A DNA stretch of 64,000 nt from Cheilinus undulatus (taxonomy: Eukaryota > Chordata > Actinopteri > Labriformes > Labridae). Under the pieces are notes generated by a model. The model ran no database searches. It was given only the letters and a program-made list of their open reading frames with translations, and had not been told where the DNA came from. The translations under genes and the position numbers were made by a program. Position 1 is the stretch's first letter, and every line of letters starts with the position of its first letter. Positions 37,701-47,166 of the stretch are shown here, piece after piece. Location: the NCBI RefSeq assembly GCF_018320785.1, contig NC_054866.1, positions 28,001,000 to 28,064,999 on the forward strand, in the 5' to 3' direction.

Positions 37701-40700
37701 GATAACCCCATTCAGAAGTAAATACAACAATAACATGCTGCTCTTTATACACAACTAATTCTGCAACATAAAACACTAAACAGTATTATTTGTCATTTTC
37801 ATGACGATGCTGGAATGGCCTAAATTAATCTCATTGAATGGAAACAAGACATCAGAACAGTGGAAATATTGGTGTCATCTATATTTCTCTGATAGTATGT
37901 AAAATATCTTTTATTCAACTTCAAAAAGTGTTATTGCTGATTTGCTTTCTTACTTCAATCAAATGATCACAAAAGAAGCGTCAGGGATAAAAAGGTGATA
38001 AGGATTTCAATTTTCACAAACTGCATTATAAAAAAAAAAATTCTAATTATACATATTCTTTTTTTGGTGGCTTTCATGTCTCATGAGGTCCTACCTTAAC
38101 ACTTCCCCGTGCCCGCCTAGCAGTGATCACTGAGGAAGCTTCCTCCCAAATGAAAAAGTTTAATGTTTACTGGGACTAAAGACGGGGCGTTTATTGCACG
38201 ACTTTCAGTCCACCTGTTATCTAAGATTCCTACCTCATTAGATGTTCTCGAGCACATTACTCATTGTTAGGCTTAATTTCAGGTCAACAACTCAAGCTCA
38301 TTTAGATGCATTACATTCGTCAGCAGCGAGCCTGTAAGTAAGGTCAGTGGCACTGCTTAGCAGTGTGATTTAATGAGAAGATTGAGCGAACTGTAGCATG
38401 TAGTGCTGACCTCACAGCGTGTTACTAACCGAGTGGATATAAAGTTGAAATCTCATTACTTATGACAACAAATATTCATCAGACTGTAATGACTGCAGGT
38501 GCGTTTATCAAGGAAGTCTGAATTAGAGTCACCTGAAGAGTAAAATAACTTATGGTCGAAGAAATAACACATTAAGTCAATTTTTTGTTAATTAGTACAA
38601 AAGAAAGTGAATTCTCTGAAGAAGAAAAGTCATGTCTCTGCTAAACTCAGCTTTTTAAATACAAACAGCTCTACTACAGCAGGGTATATACAGAAAACTT
38701 GACATTAATTTAATACTTTACAAAACTTTTTTCAAGGCCCTCTCAATACCAGACCTCACTGCATCTTTGACTTGTAACCAGTTGCACCGGTGACACTGTT
38801 GTTTCGAGCAGATGGAGAATAAAATGTGATAACATAGTCAAGAAAATGACAATAGTATAGGTCATTGTTAATGCTAGCAGCGCGAACATTAGAGACTTTG
38901 TATTAGTATTTCACGGAGGAAAAGTTTCACTGCAAAGATGCTGTTTATTTGCAAAATCCTGATTTTTTTTTTTTTTTTTATATCAGCCTCAGCACCAACC
39001 ACTTCTCAGAAAACTGGCATTTACCTGTCATTTAGATGCAAACATTACTTGATCATATAGTTAACTTGCTAGCTAGGAACATGGCAGAGCTTTAAGGAAG
39101 CAAGGATAGCTCAGAGCATAAATAAGTATGTAGACTGACCTTGGAACTGCTGGAGATCCATCTGAATACAGACTGTGCTTAAAACTAAAAGTGAAAACTA
39201 AAGCAGATAAGCAAGCCTACTCCCTCTTTTGAGAAATATCAACAAAGTGTAAGACCTTGTGGTCTTGCATTTTAAAACATTTTAACACTTTTTAAAATAA
39301 TTAGTTTTTGCTTAATTAATTTATCAATTTTCAATAGTTTTTAAGACCCTGCAGACACCCTGTACACAAGGCAAAATTTGTGATTAATCTGACAAATCCT
39401 GTAAAATGTTAGCAAGTCTCATCCCAAACCTCATCTCCAACACCTTCCCCCCCCAACCACTTCTCAGAAAACTTGATTTGCCTACATGCACACATCACTC
39501 AATCACAGTTAACTTGCTAGCTCGGGACACCACAGAGCTTTAAGAATGCACTGATAGTGCATTGGGCAAGAAAATAAACAATCCTGCAGACTGGCTCTGG
39601 TGAAGTCCAATCAAAATTTCCCATATGTGCTTAAAATTGAATGCGAAAACAGAAACAGAAAAACTAGCCTACAATCTATTTTAACAAAAAGAATGTAAAA
39701 TATCTACAAGATTAAAAGCCTTATGGTCTTGCATTTAAGAATCTTTTTATACTTTTTGAAAGCCTTAGTTTTTGCTTGATTGCTTTATTAACTCTAAAAA
39801 ATGTTTTAACTCTGCATACACCTTTTACTGTACAAGTACTGCTATGATAGATAGGTACTTAGTGGTCTGAAAGGGACTACTCTCTTTAATGTGGGCACAG
39901 GAGTAGCCACAAGCCACTTAGTGATGATGTGTGTGTAGTTAAATATGTGTGTAGTGGCATTACGTGAGTGGGATTCTTTGTGATTTTGAGGCACTAATTG
40001 ATAAACATGATTACAACAGATTTTTGAAGAAAATCATCATATAAGCTGTTCATACTAAGGATGGTATATTATAATTCAATCACAGTCATATGAGCTTAAT
40101 GGTCCCTCTTAGACATAAAAATACAACATTGTATGTAACATGCTAATAATACCTAAAAGTTATAACACTGATAATATGCTATTGGTAAAAGGCAATAAAA
40201 AATTAAAGGAGCATACACTTCTTCTGTTATTTTCAGGGATGCACAGTATTATTGGTATATCAGTATCTGCAAATATTAGCTTAAAAAGTGAAATTGTCGT
40301 ATTGGCAGATACGAACATTTCCGTATCCTATATTTACAACTGATATTTTAGCTGTATAAATCAGCCAAGACCAACACAACTACTTCAGCTGAGTTCTTTA
40401 GTTATCAGTTTAGGACTGAAATTTGTTCATCCTCAGTCTTTAAATTGTGTGGTAAAAGGACTGAAGTTTTAGGTCTAAACTACATTTAAATATTAGCATC
40501 CGTATCCATATCCGTATAGGTATCAATAACAGCCAAAATTATTTTTTATTTATCTGCGAAAATCCCATTTTTTAATGTGCATCCCCAATCAATTTGAGAA
40601 AAATCTTGTTTATCTTGCAAAATAAGAAGTATGTGAAGTGAAGAAGTAATATAAGGGCTGACAGGCTAACATAAGTGTCACCTTTGAATGAGTAAATATT

Positions 40701-43700
40701 CCACATTACAGCCATCAAGAAGATTTAAGGGAAGCCGTTTTCACAATGACCAACCCAATCTATCATACTGCTGTATATATTTAAGAGCTGGCCAATGTTT
40801 TCTGTATGTTGTGTGATTGCTTCATGTCTCCTGCCATTAAACAAAATGTGCATTTTACTATTAAACAGTATTCTTTATATTTAACATCATTTATGCATCT
40901 GTTCCTTTTTTCTGTAAGGCATACTTTAATTAAGCATCCAGACAAGGAATTTAAAATCTATAATCTGTTAGCTAAATGAGACAAAGTTATAATATGAACT
41001 GACTCTGAGGTATCTGCATGCTTGTTCGACTGAGGGAGGATCAATGGGAATCCTGCAGAGCACACTGTATGCTCACTGCTGCGTCTTACAGATCAATAAG
41101 CCATAACAAAAAACCCCGACAAGAGTCATGGTCTGAGGGAGCCTCCATCTCATTTCAATACGCTTGCTCACGACTGAGCCAATCTGCAGAGAGGACACAC
41201 TTTCTCAATGCAAGGCCAAATAGGCAATGAATTATCTCAGGCAAACGTTTTTCAAGAGCGTGCCAGGTGGAAGTCAAGGTTCAACTATCCCTGTGAGGGA
41301 TAAGGTCTAGAATACAGAAGCAATGTAAATAAAATTCAGCCAGTAAGATCAAACACACACAATACATCACATGACTATGTGTGTTTTGTATACATCACCA
41401 TGTACAGTTTCATGTGAGTGACACAGACTGCATGCTTGCTCTGCCTACCCATTTACTGTGACTTTACCAGTCAATACATTTAATAACTTATCGATATTTC
41501 TATGCATTATGAATGAATGTAGACTGCATAGCAAAATAAATCATATATTTTGGCTGGATACTCACTCAATGTCTTTCCTGACAGAACCAAGCAGGTCTTC
41601 TCTTTCCCGGATGGCCAAGAAGTTGCCTTTGGTTTTGTGGAATTCATGTGTGTAATCCTGCGTAGAAAACAGTTTCAAATGAACATGAGGAAGAAAAAAT
41701 TTAAAAAGGTGTTCCCCAGATTCAGAACATGAAAGAAAAGGTTCCTATAATAAACAAGATGAGGTAAGGGTAAAAGATTGAAAGAATTGGGTGCAAACCT
41801 GTAGGATGTCTCTGTGCCTCTGTAGTGTATGCATTAGTGCAGCATTGATAGAAGTTGTTCCCGGTGCGTTTGTGTACTCTGCCATCTTGTCATTCACTGC
41901 AGTCAGCTAGCAGAAAGTTAGAAAATGACAGGATTGACCAATGAAAAGACTAGAAATCAGGTAAACTATGAGATAAGCAGATAAGGCAGACGCATACAAA
42001 GACTTAAAATAAAAAATACTACTCTTACAAAACAGTACAACACAACAGCATCAAGAGCCAAATAAAAAAAACATTTAACACAGGAATGTCTTTCACAGGA
42101 AAGAACTGAAAAATATTTCAGATGATGGGGATGATAGGTATTGTACAATATTATTAATAGTATTTGGCAGTGGGAAGGATGACTGAAACAATATTACAAC
42201 CCTTTTCTATTCACCTAAATAAATAACATTTAGGCTTTTAGGGTCCAGTGCAACTAAAAATGAAACCAACAGTGTACCCCATCTATAGATGAAAAACAAG
42301 AGCTTGAACACAAATCCAAAGCTGTTTCTTTCACAGACCAATGTCCCATAAGAAGTGACTCACTTTTGCCAAAAGCTGTTCAATCTCCACCGACATGGTG
42401 TCAAACATCCTGTCCTGGGTGGAGTTGTTTAACAGTGGGGTGGTGTCTGACCTAAAGAAGGAAAAAAACAAAGATGGGGATCAATTATAAAGATGATTTA
42501 AAATTGTTTGTGCTAAATAAAATATAAAAGAAAATTTAGAACATGCTTATTGTATCTATTTAATAAAAACAGACTGGGTTGGTCTGACTGGTAATACTGA
42601 TTACAAGGTTTATAACTAAACAGGATTTTAGTATCATCTAGTATAACATGAAAAGTCATGCACATTTGTGTTCAAATACTTTTCATTTTGTGGGTTTCAG
42701 ATCAGTTTTCGCTTATGTCTGAATAATTATAATAACTAGCGAAGCACTCGGAGAGCGTAGACCTCCGCATTTAACCCTATCTCTCAATAGTAAAGAATCC
42801 TTTAAAAAAATTCCTAGATCCAGACGGTGATCCGGATCACCGTCAAAACCTAATCAGTTCTTCCTTATGCCATTTCTGACATTTCCTGAAAATTTCATCA
42901 AAATCTGTCCACAACTTTTTGAGTTATGTTGCTAACAAATGAACACACAAACTAACAAACAAACAAACCCACCCGATCACATAACCTCCTTGGCGGAGGT
43001 AATAAACAATTAATTTCAGTATATTGTGTTCAATACCAAAATGTTAAATTAAGAATGTCGACATAGCTACAGAAGAGGTGTGCTTGATCTTAAAATTAAA
43101 TCCCTAGAGTTCTCAGGGACGAAGCCTTGATTACAAAAAGAAAAAAAGAGTTTACTGATTGTGTAACAGTCCTTACATGCATAGGGAGATCTCCTACACT
43201 TTGAGTTTTATACTTGATGAACAACACACGTGTTAATGATAAAGCTTCAACAATGCATTGTTCACAACTGTTCTGGGCCAACGTATCCCGGCTGGGTTTG
43301 TCCACAGCAACTTCGGTCATACTAAATATTTAATAATCACTGTGTCTGTTCAAAAATTTTTTGAATATTTTGGGGTTTTTTTTTATTAATGTGATGAGGG
43401 ACGTTGCTATAAACATTGAAGATTAGCCACTGGGGTTATTCTTGCATAATCCTAGTATTCTAACAACATAAAGCACAAGAAGCTTGAGCATGTTTGGTTC
43501 TCCTGCTCATTTGTGAGTTGCTACATTTTTAAACCTACAGTCTGCAGTTTTACAAATGTACCTTTAGTAGTGGTGTTGAACATAAGCTTTAACACAATGC
43601 AGTACAGTGCAGATATGGCTGAATCTGCATTGATGCAGAGGCAGAACATAATCGATGCATATTGACCTTGCTTGAAGATATTCGCCCTTTTGGACCTATT

Positions 43701-45145
43701 GTAATTAATCAAAATTTAACCAGTTTCCCTTCCAAACAGGTCTGCTTTTAATGCTTTTCATTATTTGTCTATTTCAAACTTTTCTCTTCTCTACAGCAGC
43801 ATTCATCACATGTGACACTGCTCAACCAATCAATGCTTTTAATCAGACCAAAGTTTGAACACAGAACCACTCAAGAGTTTGCAGAGTGCAATCTACTGAC
43901 AGAAACCCAGAGATATGACCCAAGTAAGGGAGAATTAGAAAAGGCAACAGAAAAAAAGAGATAAATAAATCAGTAATAGACAGACTTTTATATGTTCATT
44001 ACCCCACTGACAGTCTAAAATATATATATTTTATATCCAAGATAACAGAGCCACTGTAAATTAATTTGTTTTCTCTGATCATATTGTTTTCTTATATGCT
44101 ATTTTTAGTAATTTAGTTATATGTGCTGCTGCCTGTCTTGGCCAGGACACTCTTACCACAGAGATTTTTCATCTCAGCAAGGTTTTCCTGCTTAAATAAA
44201 GGTTAGATTAAGAAAATATAGTATTGCATTTAACGGGAAGTAGTGGCTGATTAAATTAGATTAGTTTCATGATTGCATTAGCTCTAAAAAATAAAATAAA
44301 ACAAAAGGCTTTATGGCATAATAGTCCAATGACGGTAAAAGGCGCTGTTATGTTGATGTAGCTATTAACAGGTGGTTTGACATGTTGTGAAGTGTCTGTG
44401 CAGTTTTCAGTGAAGCTTCTTTTGTCCTACTATTTCTAAATAGCCCATGACATGCCAGACCCACCCCCTACTCATTGTTTGACCCTACTCGGATGTTGTC
44501 TACTTTGTAGGTGTGACTGATAGTCTGATCTTACGTGTCTCCTCGACGTCCATCCCTGGTGCTGCTGTAGCTGGTGCACAGCTTGCTGAAAGAGACCAAC
44601 TTTAAGTCAAGTTCAGTCTCCAACTGTCTGGCCTGCTTCCGCAGATCTACAGCAAGGACACACAAAGGAACACTTTAGCATGTGCGTAATACTTGTATTA
44701 CGAAAGCAGAAGTATTAGTACGGAAACCTCTATTATTAAAGTCGCATCATTAAAGTTAGCCGAGAGAGCTAACACACGTTAATATTGGCCTGGGGTTATG
44801 ACACTTATTTGACTTGTTAACAACTACGGGTTTAAACATCTGACACAGTGGACTCAACACGCGTGGGGCTGATAACCTGTTTAGACGACGTGACACAGAT
44901 TTATCTGCTGAGGGAGTAACGTCAACTTGCATGGCGATGTGTTAGCTAGCTTGTGGGAGCTATTCGACACATAACCAGTTAAACATAGGGTGAATAATGC
45001 TCATACAGGGTCAACTGATGCTTGAAAATCTAATGACAATGTATGAATAGTTCACAGTTCGCCACAACAATTACTGTTGACTGTGTGTCGAGTCAAATGT
45101 CGCTCCCTTACCTTCCCAGTAGTTGCTGCCACCTATTCCTGCCAT
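13012..45145 (-). CDS. gosr1: Golgi SNAP receptor complex member 1 (GOS28), complete
   Basis: Nine minus-strand exons (45145-45112, 44646-44535, 42451-42364, 41906-41799, 41657-41566, 30252-30178, 17671-17642, 13609-13527, 13136-13012) join in one frame to 747 bases: 248 residues plus TGA. Human GOSR1 has 250. Recognised blocks are a start [21 protein letters not shown], the N-terminal helical region with [13 protein letters not shown] and [10 protein letters not shown], then the Qb-SNARE motif (about residues 171-222) with the presumed zero-layer Gln at about 192 in [11 protein letters not shown]-terminal hydrophobic anchor (about 228-247) ends Y-A-F-H. It is a type IV membrane protein of the Golgi that forms SNARE bundles in ER-Golgi and intra-Golgi transport. 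All junctions are GT-AG and all phases match. There is no frameshift or stop, so it looks functional. It lies immediately downstream of cpd on the same strand. Confidence 0.97.
13527..13609 (-). CDS. gosr1: gosr1 exon 8, SNARE core
   Basis: 83 bases. Encodes [20 protein letters not shown] then S-R-V-N-T-L-A. Contains the presumed zero-layer Gln (S-Q-R-G). Acceptor CTTCAG, donor A|GTATCC. Confidence 0.95.
14600..14745. repeat. Teleost interspersed repeat (tRNA-like word)
   Basis: 'gtctttattttgagaggaca' then 'caaagagaggaagtggggaa' then 'acaggtgggactcaaaccct' has the word order of a very common fish repeat with an inverted B-box-like 'gactcaaacc'. It lies in gosr1 intron 7. Confidence 0.5.
15875..17065. 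mobile_element. hAT-family non-autonomous element
   Basis: The left end reads 'cagtggtgggtagttacagt'. The right end, read in reverse complement, starts 'cagaggtgggtagtaacgcg'. Flanking 8-mers are CTTTTACA (15867-15874) and CTTTTGCA (17066-17073), 7 of 8 identical, as expected for an old hAT target-site duplication. No transposase frame was seen. An RTE-type tail fragment in opposite orientation sits inside at about 16325-16373. The element is in gosr1 intron 7. Confidence 0.75.
16325..16373 (-). repeat. RTE-type LINE tail fragment inside hAT element
   Basis: The minus-strand reading resembles 'aacaaaccctgctgatcaca' plus 'taaccttcttggtggaggtt', the same tail found in plus orientation at 21.1 and 43.0 kb. 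Confidence 0.55.
17642..17671 (-). CDS. gosr1: gosr1 exon 7, a 30-nt microexon in the SNARE motif
   Basis: Thirty bases encoding (N)-S-D-R-L-M-D-D-T-I-(S), exactly the residues missing between exons 6 and 8 relative to the family (S-D-R-L-I-E/D-E/D-T-I). Acceptor CTGTAG, donor AG|GTGAGA. A tract of 41 bases with 39 pyrimidines precedes the acceptor (17676-17716 on the minus strand). Length is a multiple of three and the flanking phases are equal, so skipping would remove ten residues in frame. Confidence 0.92.
17676..17716 (-). promoter_or_regulatory. Extended polypyrimidine tract before microexon
   Basis: On the minus strand 39 of 41 bases are C or T (interrupted only at 17681 and 17700), ending five bases from the AG of exon 7. 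A strong tract of this kind is the expected aid for recognising a 30-nt exon. Confidence 0.7.
19155..19401. repeat. Unclassified 247-bp repeat, copy 1
   Basis: About 90% identical by eye to 28243-28489, same length, same orientation, running from 'gaatgtacaggtcac' to 'atccctttaag'. No open frame and no clear terminal inverted repeat. In gosr1 intron 6. Confidence 0.85.
20932..21182 (+). repeat. RTE-type LINE 3' tail, copy 1
   Basis: 'tttctgacatttcctgaaaa', 'ttttgagttatgttgctaac', a (aacta)n-like run and the end 'cggtggaggtaataa' are the usual 3' end of fish RTE-type retroelements or SINEs that share their tail. Strongly similar to 42744-43004. Confidence 0.65.
23235..23405 (+). repeat. LINE 3' end fragment
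   Basis: 'tattggacgtgcacagcata' then 'tttcattgcacaccctgtgt', 'aaagacaatagaggtgtttc' and 'tgattctgatt' reads like the 3' end of a fish non-LTR element with a short TTCTGA-type tail. The frame at 23191-23373 is a by-product. Confidence 0.45.
23921..24463. mobile_element. Tc1/mariner-type MITE
   Basis: The left end 'cagtgcttaacaaatttatt' and the right end in reverse complement 'cagcgcttaacaaatttatt' form a terminal inverted repeat of about 28 bases, flanked by TA on both sides (23919-23920 and 24464-24465). 543 bases, no transposase. In gosr1 intron 6. Confidence 0.8.
28243..28489. repeat. Unclassified 247-bp repeat, copy 2
   Basis: Second copy of the repeat at 19155-19401, about 9 kb away in the same intron. 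The minus-strand open frame over it (28109-28537) is a by-product and shows no protein family features. Confidence 0.85.
29100..29963. mobile_element. hAT-family element with perfect 8-bp duplication
   Basis: Starts 'tagggctgtca' and ends 'tgacagcccta'. The flanking 8-mers are identical: GTATTAAT at 29092-29099 and 29964-29971. 864 bases, no intact transposase frame. In gosr1 intron 6, about 215 bases before exon 6 is reached on the plus map. Confidence 0.85.
30178..30252 (-). CDS. gosr1: gosr1 exon 6
   Basis: 75 bases, isolated between introns of 11.3 and 12.5 kb. Encodes [20 protein letters not shown] then E-H-L-R. Acceptor CTTTAG, donor AA|GTAAGT. Confidence 0.95.
32341..32365. repeat. 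(CT)n microsatellite
   Basis: About twelve CT units. Confidence 0.85.
32479..33016. mobile_element. hAT (Charlie-like) MITE
   Basis: The left end 'cagtggttctcaactggtca' mirrors the right end, whose reverse complement is 'cagtggttctcaactggtgg'. The terminal text also shares 'gggtcctgacccacca'. 538 bases. Flanking 8-mers ATTGGAGG and ATGTAAAG agree only partly, so the insertion is old. Confidence 0.75.
34622..34795. repeat. Long (TA)n microsatellite with interruptions
   Basis: About 174 bases of almost pure TA with short TGTG and CATA/AAATA interruptions. Self-complementary, and it gives meaningless Tyr-Ile frames on both strands. It splits the LINE right after motif A. Confidence 0.9.
34796..35260. 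repeat. Degenerate hAT-like insertion between LINE pieces
   Basis: 'aatatcgcaatatatcgccc' and 'ccaatacacacccctacg' are wording typical of hAT-type terminal regions in fish. The following 330 bases match neither the LINE nor a gene. A minus frame here (34981-35256) is hydrophobic but has no family signal. Boundaries are approximate. Confidence 0.4.
35600..36905. repeat. Second hAT-like insertion in the LINE, with nested SINE
   Basis: An AT-rich internal region is followed by a right end ('aaaatatcgtatcgttgtcc' to 'acaaccctag', near 36905). The SINE at 36354-36690 sits inside. The LINE C-terminal region resumes directly afterwards. The left end was not found precisely. Confidence 0.45.
36354..36690 (+). 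mobile_element. tRNA-derived teleost SINE
   Basis: Head 'ggggcagcacagcggcacag' with a B-box-like 'ggttcgcttcc', then 'cagagtttgcatgttctctc', 'attccggcttcctcccacca', 'gactctaaattgcccgtagg' and 'aaccagtccagggtgtaccc'. The tail is an (ATGG)n run. This order is that of a very abundant fish SINE-like repeat. Confidence 0.7.
38997..39369. repeat. Diverged direct duplication, copy 1
   Basis: Shares ordered words with 39455-39836: 'aaccacttctcagaaaact', 'gttaacttgctagct', 'agagctttaag', 'tgtgcttaaaa', 'ggtcttgcattt', 'tagtttttgctt' and a final 'tgtacaag'-like word. The copies are aligned over about 375 bases but differ considerably. Confidence 0.65.
39455..39836. repeat. Diverged direct duplication, copy 2
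   Basis: Second copy of 38997-39369, about 90 bases downstream in the same orientation. No coding potential. Origin unknown: either an old local duplication or two insertions of the same unknown element. Confidence 0.65.
40234..40586. repeat. Possible hAT-like MITE
   Basis: The left end 'cagggatgcac' and the right end 'gtgcatcccc' are roughly inverted, with internal 'gtatc' and 'gatac' words. The flanking 8-mers do not match, so class and ends are tentative. Confidence 0.4.
41566..41657 (-). CDS. gosr1: gosr1 exon 5
   Basis: 92 bases. Encodes [13 protein letters not shown] through L-L-G-S-V-R-K-D-I. Acceptor ACGCAG, donor GA|GTGAGT. Confidence 0.95.
41799..41906 (-). CDS. gosr1: gosr1 exon 4
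   Basis: 108 bases, phase 0 at both ends. Encodes [13 protein letters not shown] through [13 protein letters not shown]. Acceptor GCTAG, donor CAG|GTTTGC. Confidence 0.95.
42364..42451 (-). CDS. gosr1: gosr1 exon 3
   Basis: 88 bases. Encodes [20 protein letters not shown] then V-E-I-E-Q-L-L-A-K. Acceptor TTTAG, donor AAA|GTGAGT. Confidence 0.95.
42744..43004 (+). repeat. RTE-type LINE 3' tail, copy 2
   Basis: Same text as 20932-21182 with scattered changes, including 'ttttgagttatgttgctaac', an (aaac)n-like run and the end 'ttggcggaggtaataa'. It lies in gosr1 intron 2. Confidence 0.65.
44125..44213 (+). repeat. LINE 3' tail fragment
   Basis: 'gcctgtcttggccaggacac' then 'gagatttttcatctcagcaa' and 'cttaaataaaggtta' is the usual 3' end of fish L2/Rex-type elements. 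In gosr1 intron 2. Confidence 0.5.
44535..44646 (-). CDS. gosr1: gosr1 exon 2
   Basis: 112 bases. Encodes [20 protein letters not shown] through S-T-R-D-G-R-R-G-D. Acceptor TGTAG, donor AC|GTAAGA. Phases 1 and 2. Confidence 0.95.
45112..45145 (-). CDS. gosr1: gosr1 exon 1 (start codon)
   Basis: ATG at 45145-45143. Encodes [11 protein letters not shown] plus one base. Donor G|GTAAGG. No alternative upstream in-frame ATG is needed; the N-terminus aligns with the family start. Confidence 0.93.
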
Positions 45146-45215
45146 CTTTGTTGTTCTGGGACGTCACCAAGTTCCGGGGTGCGTCACGTATCCGTGGAAG
45201 ACGTCGTCGCTACTT
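45146..45215 (-). promoter_or_regulatory. gosr1: gosr1 proximal promoter
   Basis: Just upstream of the start codon, read on the minus strand, are a CRE/ATF-like GTGACGTC (45167-45160), an ETS-like CCGGAA (45177-45172) and a second T-A-C-G-T-G-A-C-G-C word (45190-45181). CpG dinucleotides are locally enriched compared with the surrounding introns. The start codon itself lies in AAAGATGGC, which matches the YY1 core AANATGGC. This is the pattern of a housekeeping promoter with a very short 5' UTR; the actual start site is not known. Confidence 0.5.
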
Positions 45216-45407
45216 TACCAGGGATTTTTTCTTCCTTAGCTGAGACTCACAGGCAGCTCACCACCATTCTCCAAAATAAGCTCCCCATGTACGATGTCAA
45301 CAGAAAACTTTTGCTTGACAGATAAATTGTATGGGCATGCACTTTTTACGTCATCTAGTGTTTAAGCCTTCCACTCTTGCTATATGCTATATATAGCCAT
45401 TTATAAG

Positions 45408-45420
45408 TTGTTTTGTTTTG

Positions 45421-45450
<30 letters not shown>
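45408..45450. repeat. (GTTTT)n microsatellite
   Basis: About eight GTTTT units upstream of gosr1. Confidence 0.85.
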
Positions 45451-45451
<1 letters not shown>

Positions 45452-45949
45452 GCAAATATATGCCCCTAAAAATGTTCACTCTGATTCTGGTTGATAAAGC
45501 AAAAAATAGTAGATTTATATGGAGTCATTATTGTTGCAAAACTGAAGGTTTTAAAGAGTTGAGAGCATGACATATTGCTTTTAGGCTCAGATTTTTCTCT
45601 AAACTTTCAACCTGCGCTTAAAACTGCCTCCATGTGCTTGGATTATTCTGTTTGTGCTTTCCCTTAAATCTTTAGATTCTTGATTATATTCCTTGTGCTT
45701 GTGTTTAAACCAAATGCAAGTATTAATGGGAAGTTTGAAGAAAAATGTGAGCTCAAGCCATGCCTTCAGAATGTTACAGTATGCTCTTGAGTTTTGCAAC
45801 AATGATTACTCCATACATTTAACATGTTAAAAGTGGATAATAAAACTAAAAATCCTGTGTGCAACAGTGAGCACTCAGAAGCAGGACAGCTAATGGTGGA
45901 CGTTTGAAATTTAAGTGGCACTCATGGTCTGTGAAATGTTCTAAAACTG

Positions 45950-46693
45950 TTTCACATCTGCAATGTCAAACAACTCTTTTGAGGGTTTTCAAAGCGGATT
46001 TTCTTGGTGTTTTGTGCATGAGGCACCTACAGAGAGAGCAGGAAAGGATGCCCTAGAGGGAGGGCAAATGCTCTCACTAAAAAAGTAAAAGAGGATCTGA
46101 GATGGATCAGAGAGGACAGAGGACCCACTTGTGTTTGTAAAATGGACACACGGGAGGTGTCTGTGTGCTCCACCATCCATCCTGCATTTTCAGGCGAGAC
46201 AGTGCAGAGGAGGATGAAAGATGAAGATGGGCACTGGACTGTGAGACATTCCTTGTCCCACACCTGTCATTGCCTACAACAGGAATATGGGTGGTGTAGA
46301 CCTGTCAGACCAGCTAATCCAATATTACTCCACTCACCGAAAAACTGCCCGCTGGTACAAGACCCTGTTGCTGCACTTCCTGGACATTGCCACGACAAAT
46401 GATTTCATACTGCACCGTGAGATGAGCGGTGTCTAGAATGTGCAGCCCATGACACACAAAGATTTCATGGTGGAGCTGGTGTGTGAGTTGTGTGGCATAG
46501 ACAGAACAGGTGCTCCCCAGACCAAGAGAGCTGACCACCCTCCTGTGCCCATCAGCACAGCCACAGATGCTGGACAAAAAGCCACCAAAGGCAGGTGCAA
46601 GTGTGCCCACTGCCTCCTGGTGGATTAAAGGAGTGACACACCCTGGAAGTGTCAGGCCTGTGATGTGCTCCTCTGTCTTGTGGTGAACAGAAC

Positions 46694-46724
<31 letters not shown>

Positions 46725-47162
46725 GAGTGGCACAGATGAGTTCTGTGGCACCTGTGTTTGGTTTTGTAAATAGTTGTACAAAAATGCCTGAGGCATAGCC
46801 TGCTTTTTCATGTAAATAGTTGTGTATAACTTTGTTTTATGCTAAATTTGCATAGTTTTTTTTTTAATTTACACTTTATAATTGCATTCTAACTTATAAA
46901 ATCAGTTCATTAAACATGTCTGTGGTTTTCTGAATAAAAAAATCAACTTTTTTCTTACTCGAATTTTAGTTTGTAGTGTGGTTTTAGGTCCAATGTGTCA
47001 ATACAGTGTCAAAATGAAAAAATCACTGCAAAATGACAAAACTGAGGTTGTGCTGAAAAAAATTACACCAAGCATGGCAAGGTAAACAGTTTTTAAGGTG
47101 AAATATAAAGGTAAAATCAAAAGAAGTAAAAAACGGCCAATTATACCCAAGATTCCTGAGGG
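45950..47162 (+). mobile_element. piggyBac transposon remnant (3' half)
   Basis: Plus-strand pieces of a piggyBac/PGBD transposase. A block at 46142-46250 (V-C-S-T-I-H-P-A-F-S-G-E) precedes, in another frame from 46272, A-Y-N-R-N-M-G-G-V-D-L-S-D-Q, which holds a conserved catalytic-region Asp. Then come Y-Y-S-T-H-R-K-T-A-R-W-Y-K and D-F-M-V-E-L-V-C-E-L-C-G. A Cys-rich C-terminus follows (C-K-C-A-H-C, W-K-C-Q-A-C-D-V). Frame changes, stops and a poly-T insertion show that it is dead. The right end reads 'ggattcctgaggg' type text (47150-47162) next to TTAA at 47163-47166, the target site used by piggyBac. The left end was not found. Confidence 0.75.
46697..46724. repeat. Poly-T run inside piggyBac remnant
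   Basis: About 27 consecutive T interrupting the Cys-rich C-terminal region. It could be a retro-tail insertion or slippage. Confidence 0.8.
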
Positions 47163-47166
47163 TTAA

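Larger units (their letters stand above)
30253..41565 (-). other. gosr1 intron 5, repeat-rich, otherwise no genes
   Basis: 11.3 kb intron holding a hAT MITE, a LINE interrupted by other elements, a long TA microsatellite, a SINE and a diverged duplicated block, all listed separately. The stretches 30.3-32.4, 33.1-34.3, 37.4-38.9 and 39.9-41.5 kb show no coding or RNA gene signal that I can support. Confidence 0.6.

Noticed and set aside
45043..45325. Plus-strand frames over the gosr1 promoter and exon 1, which could suggest a divergent gene
   Set aside because: Shadow of GC-rich promoter sequence; no acceptor, donor or family signal downstream.
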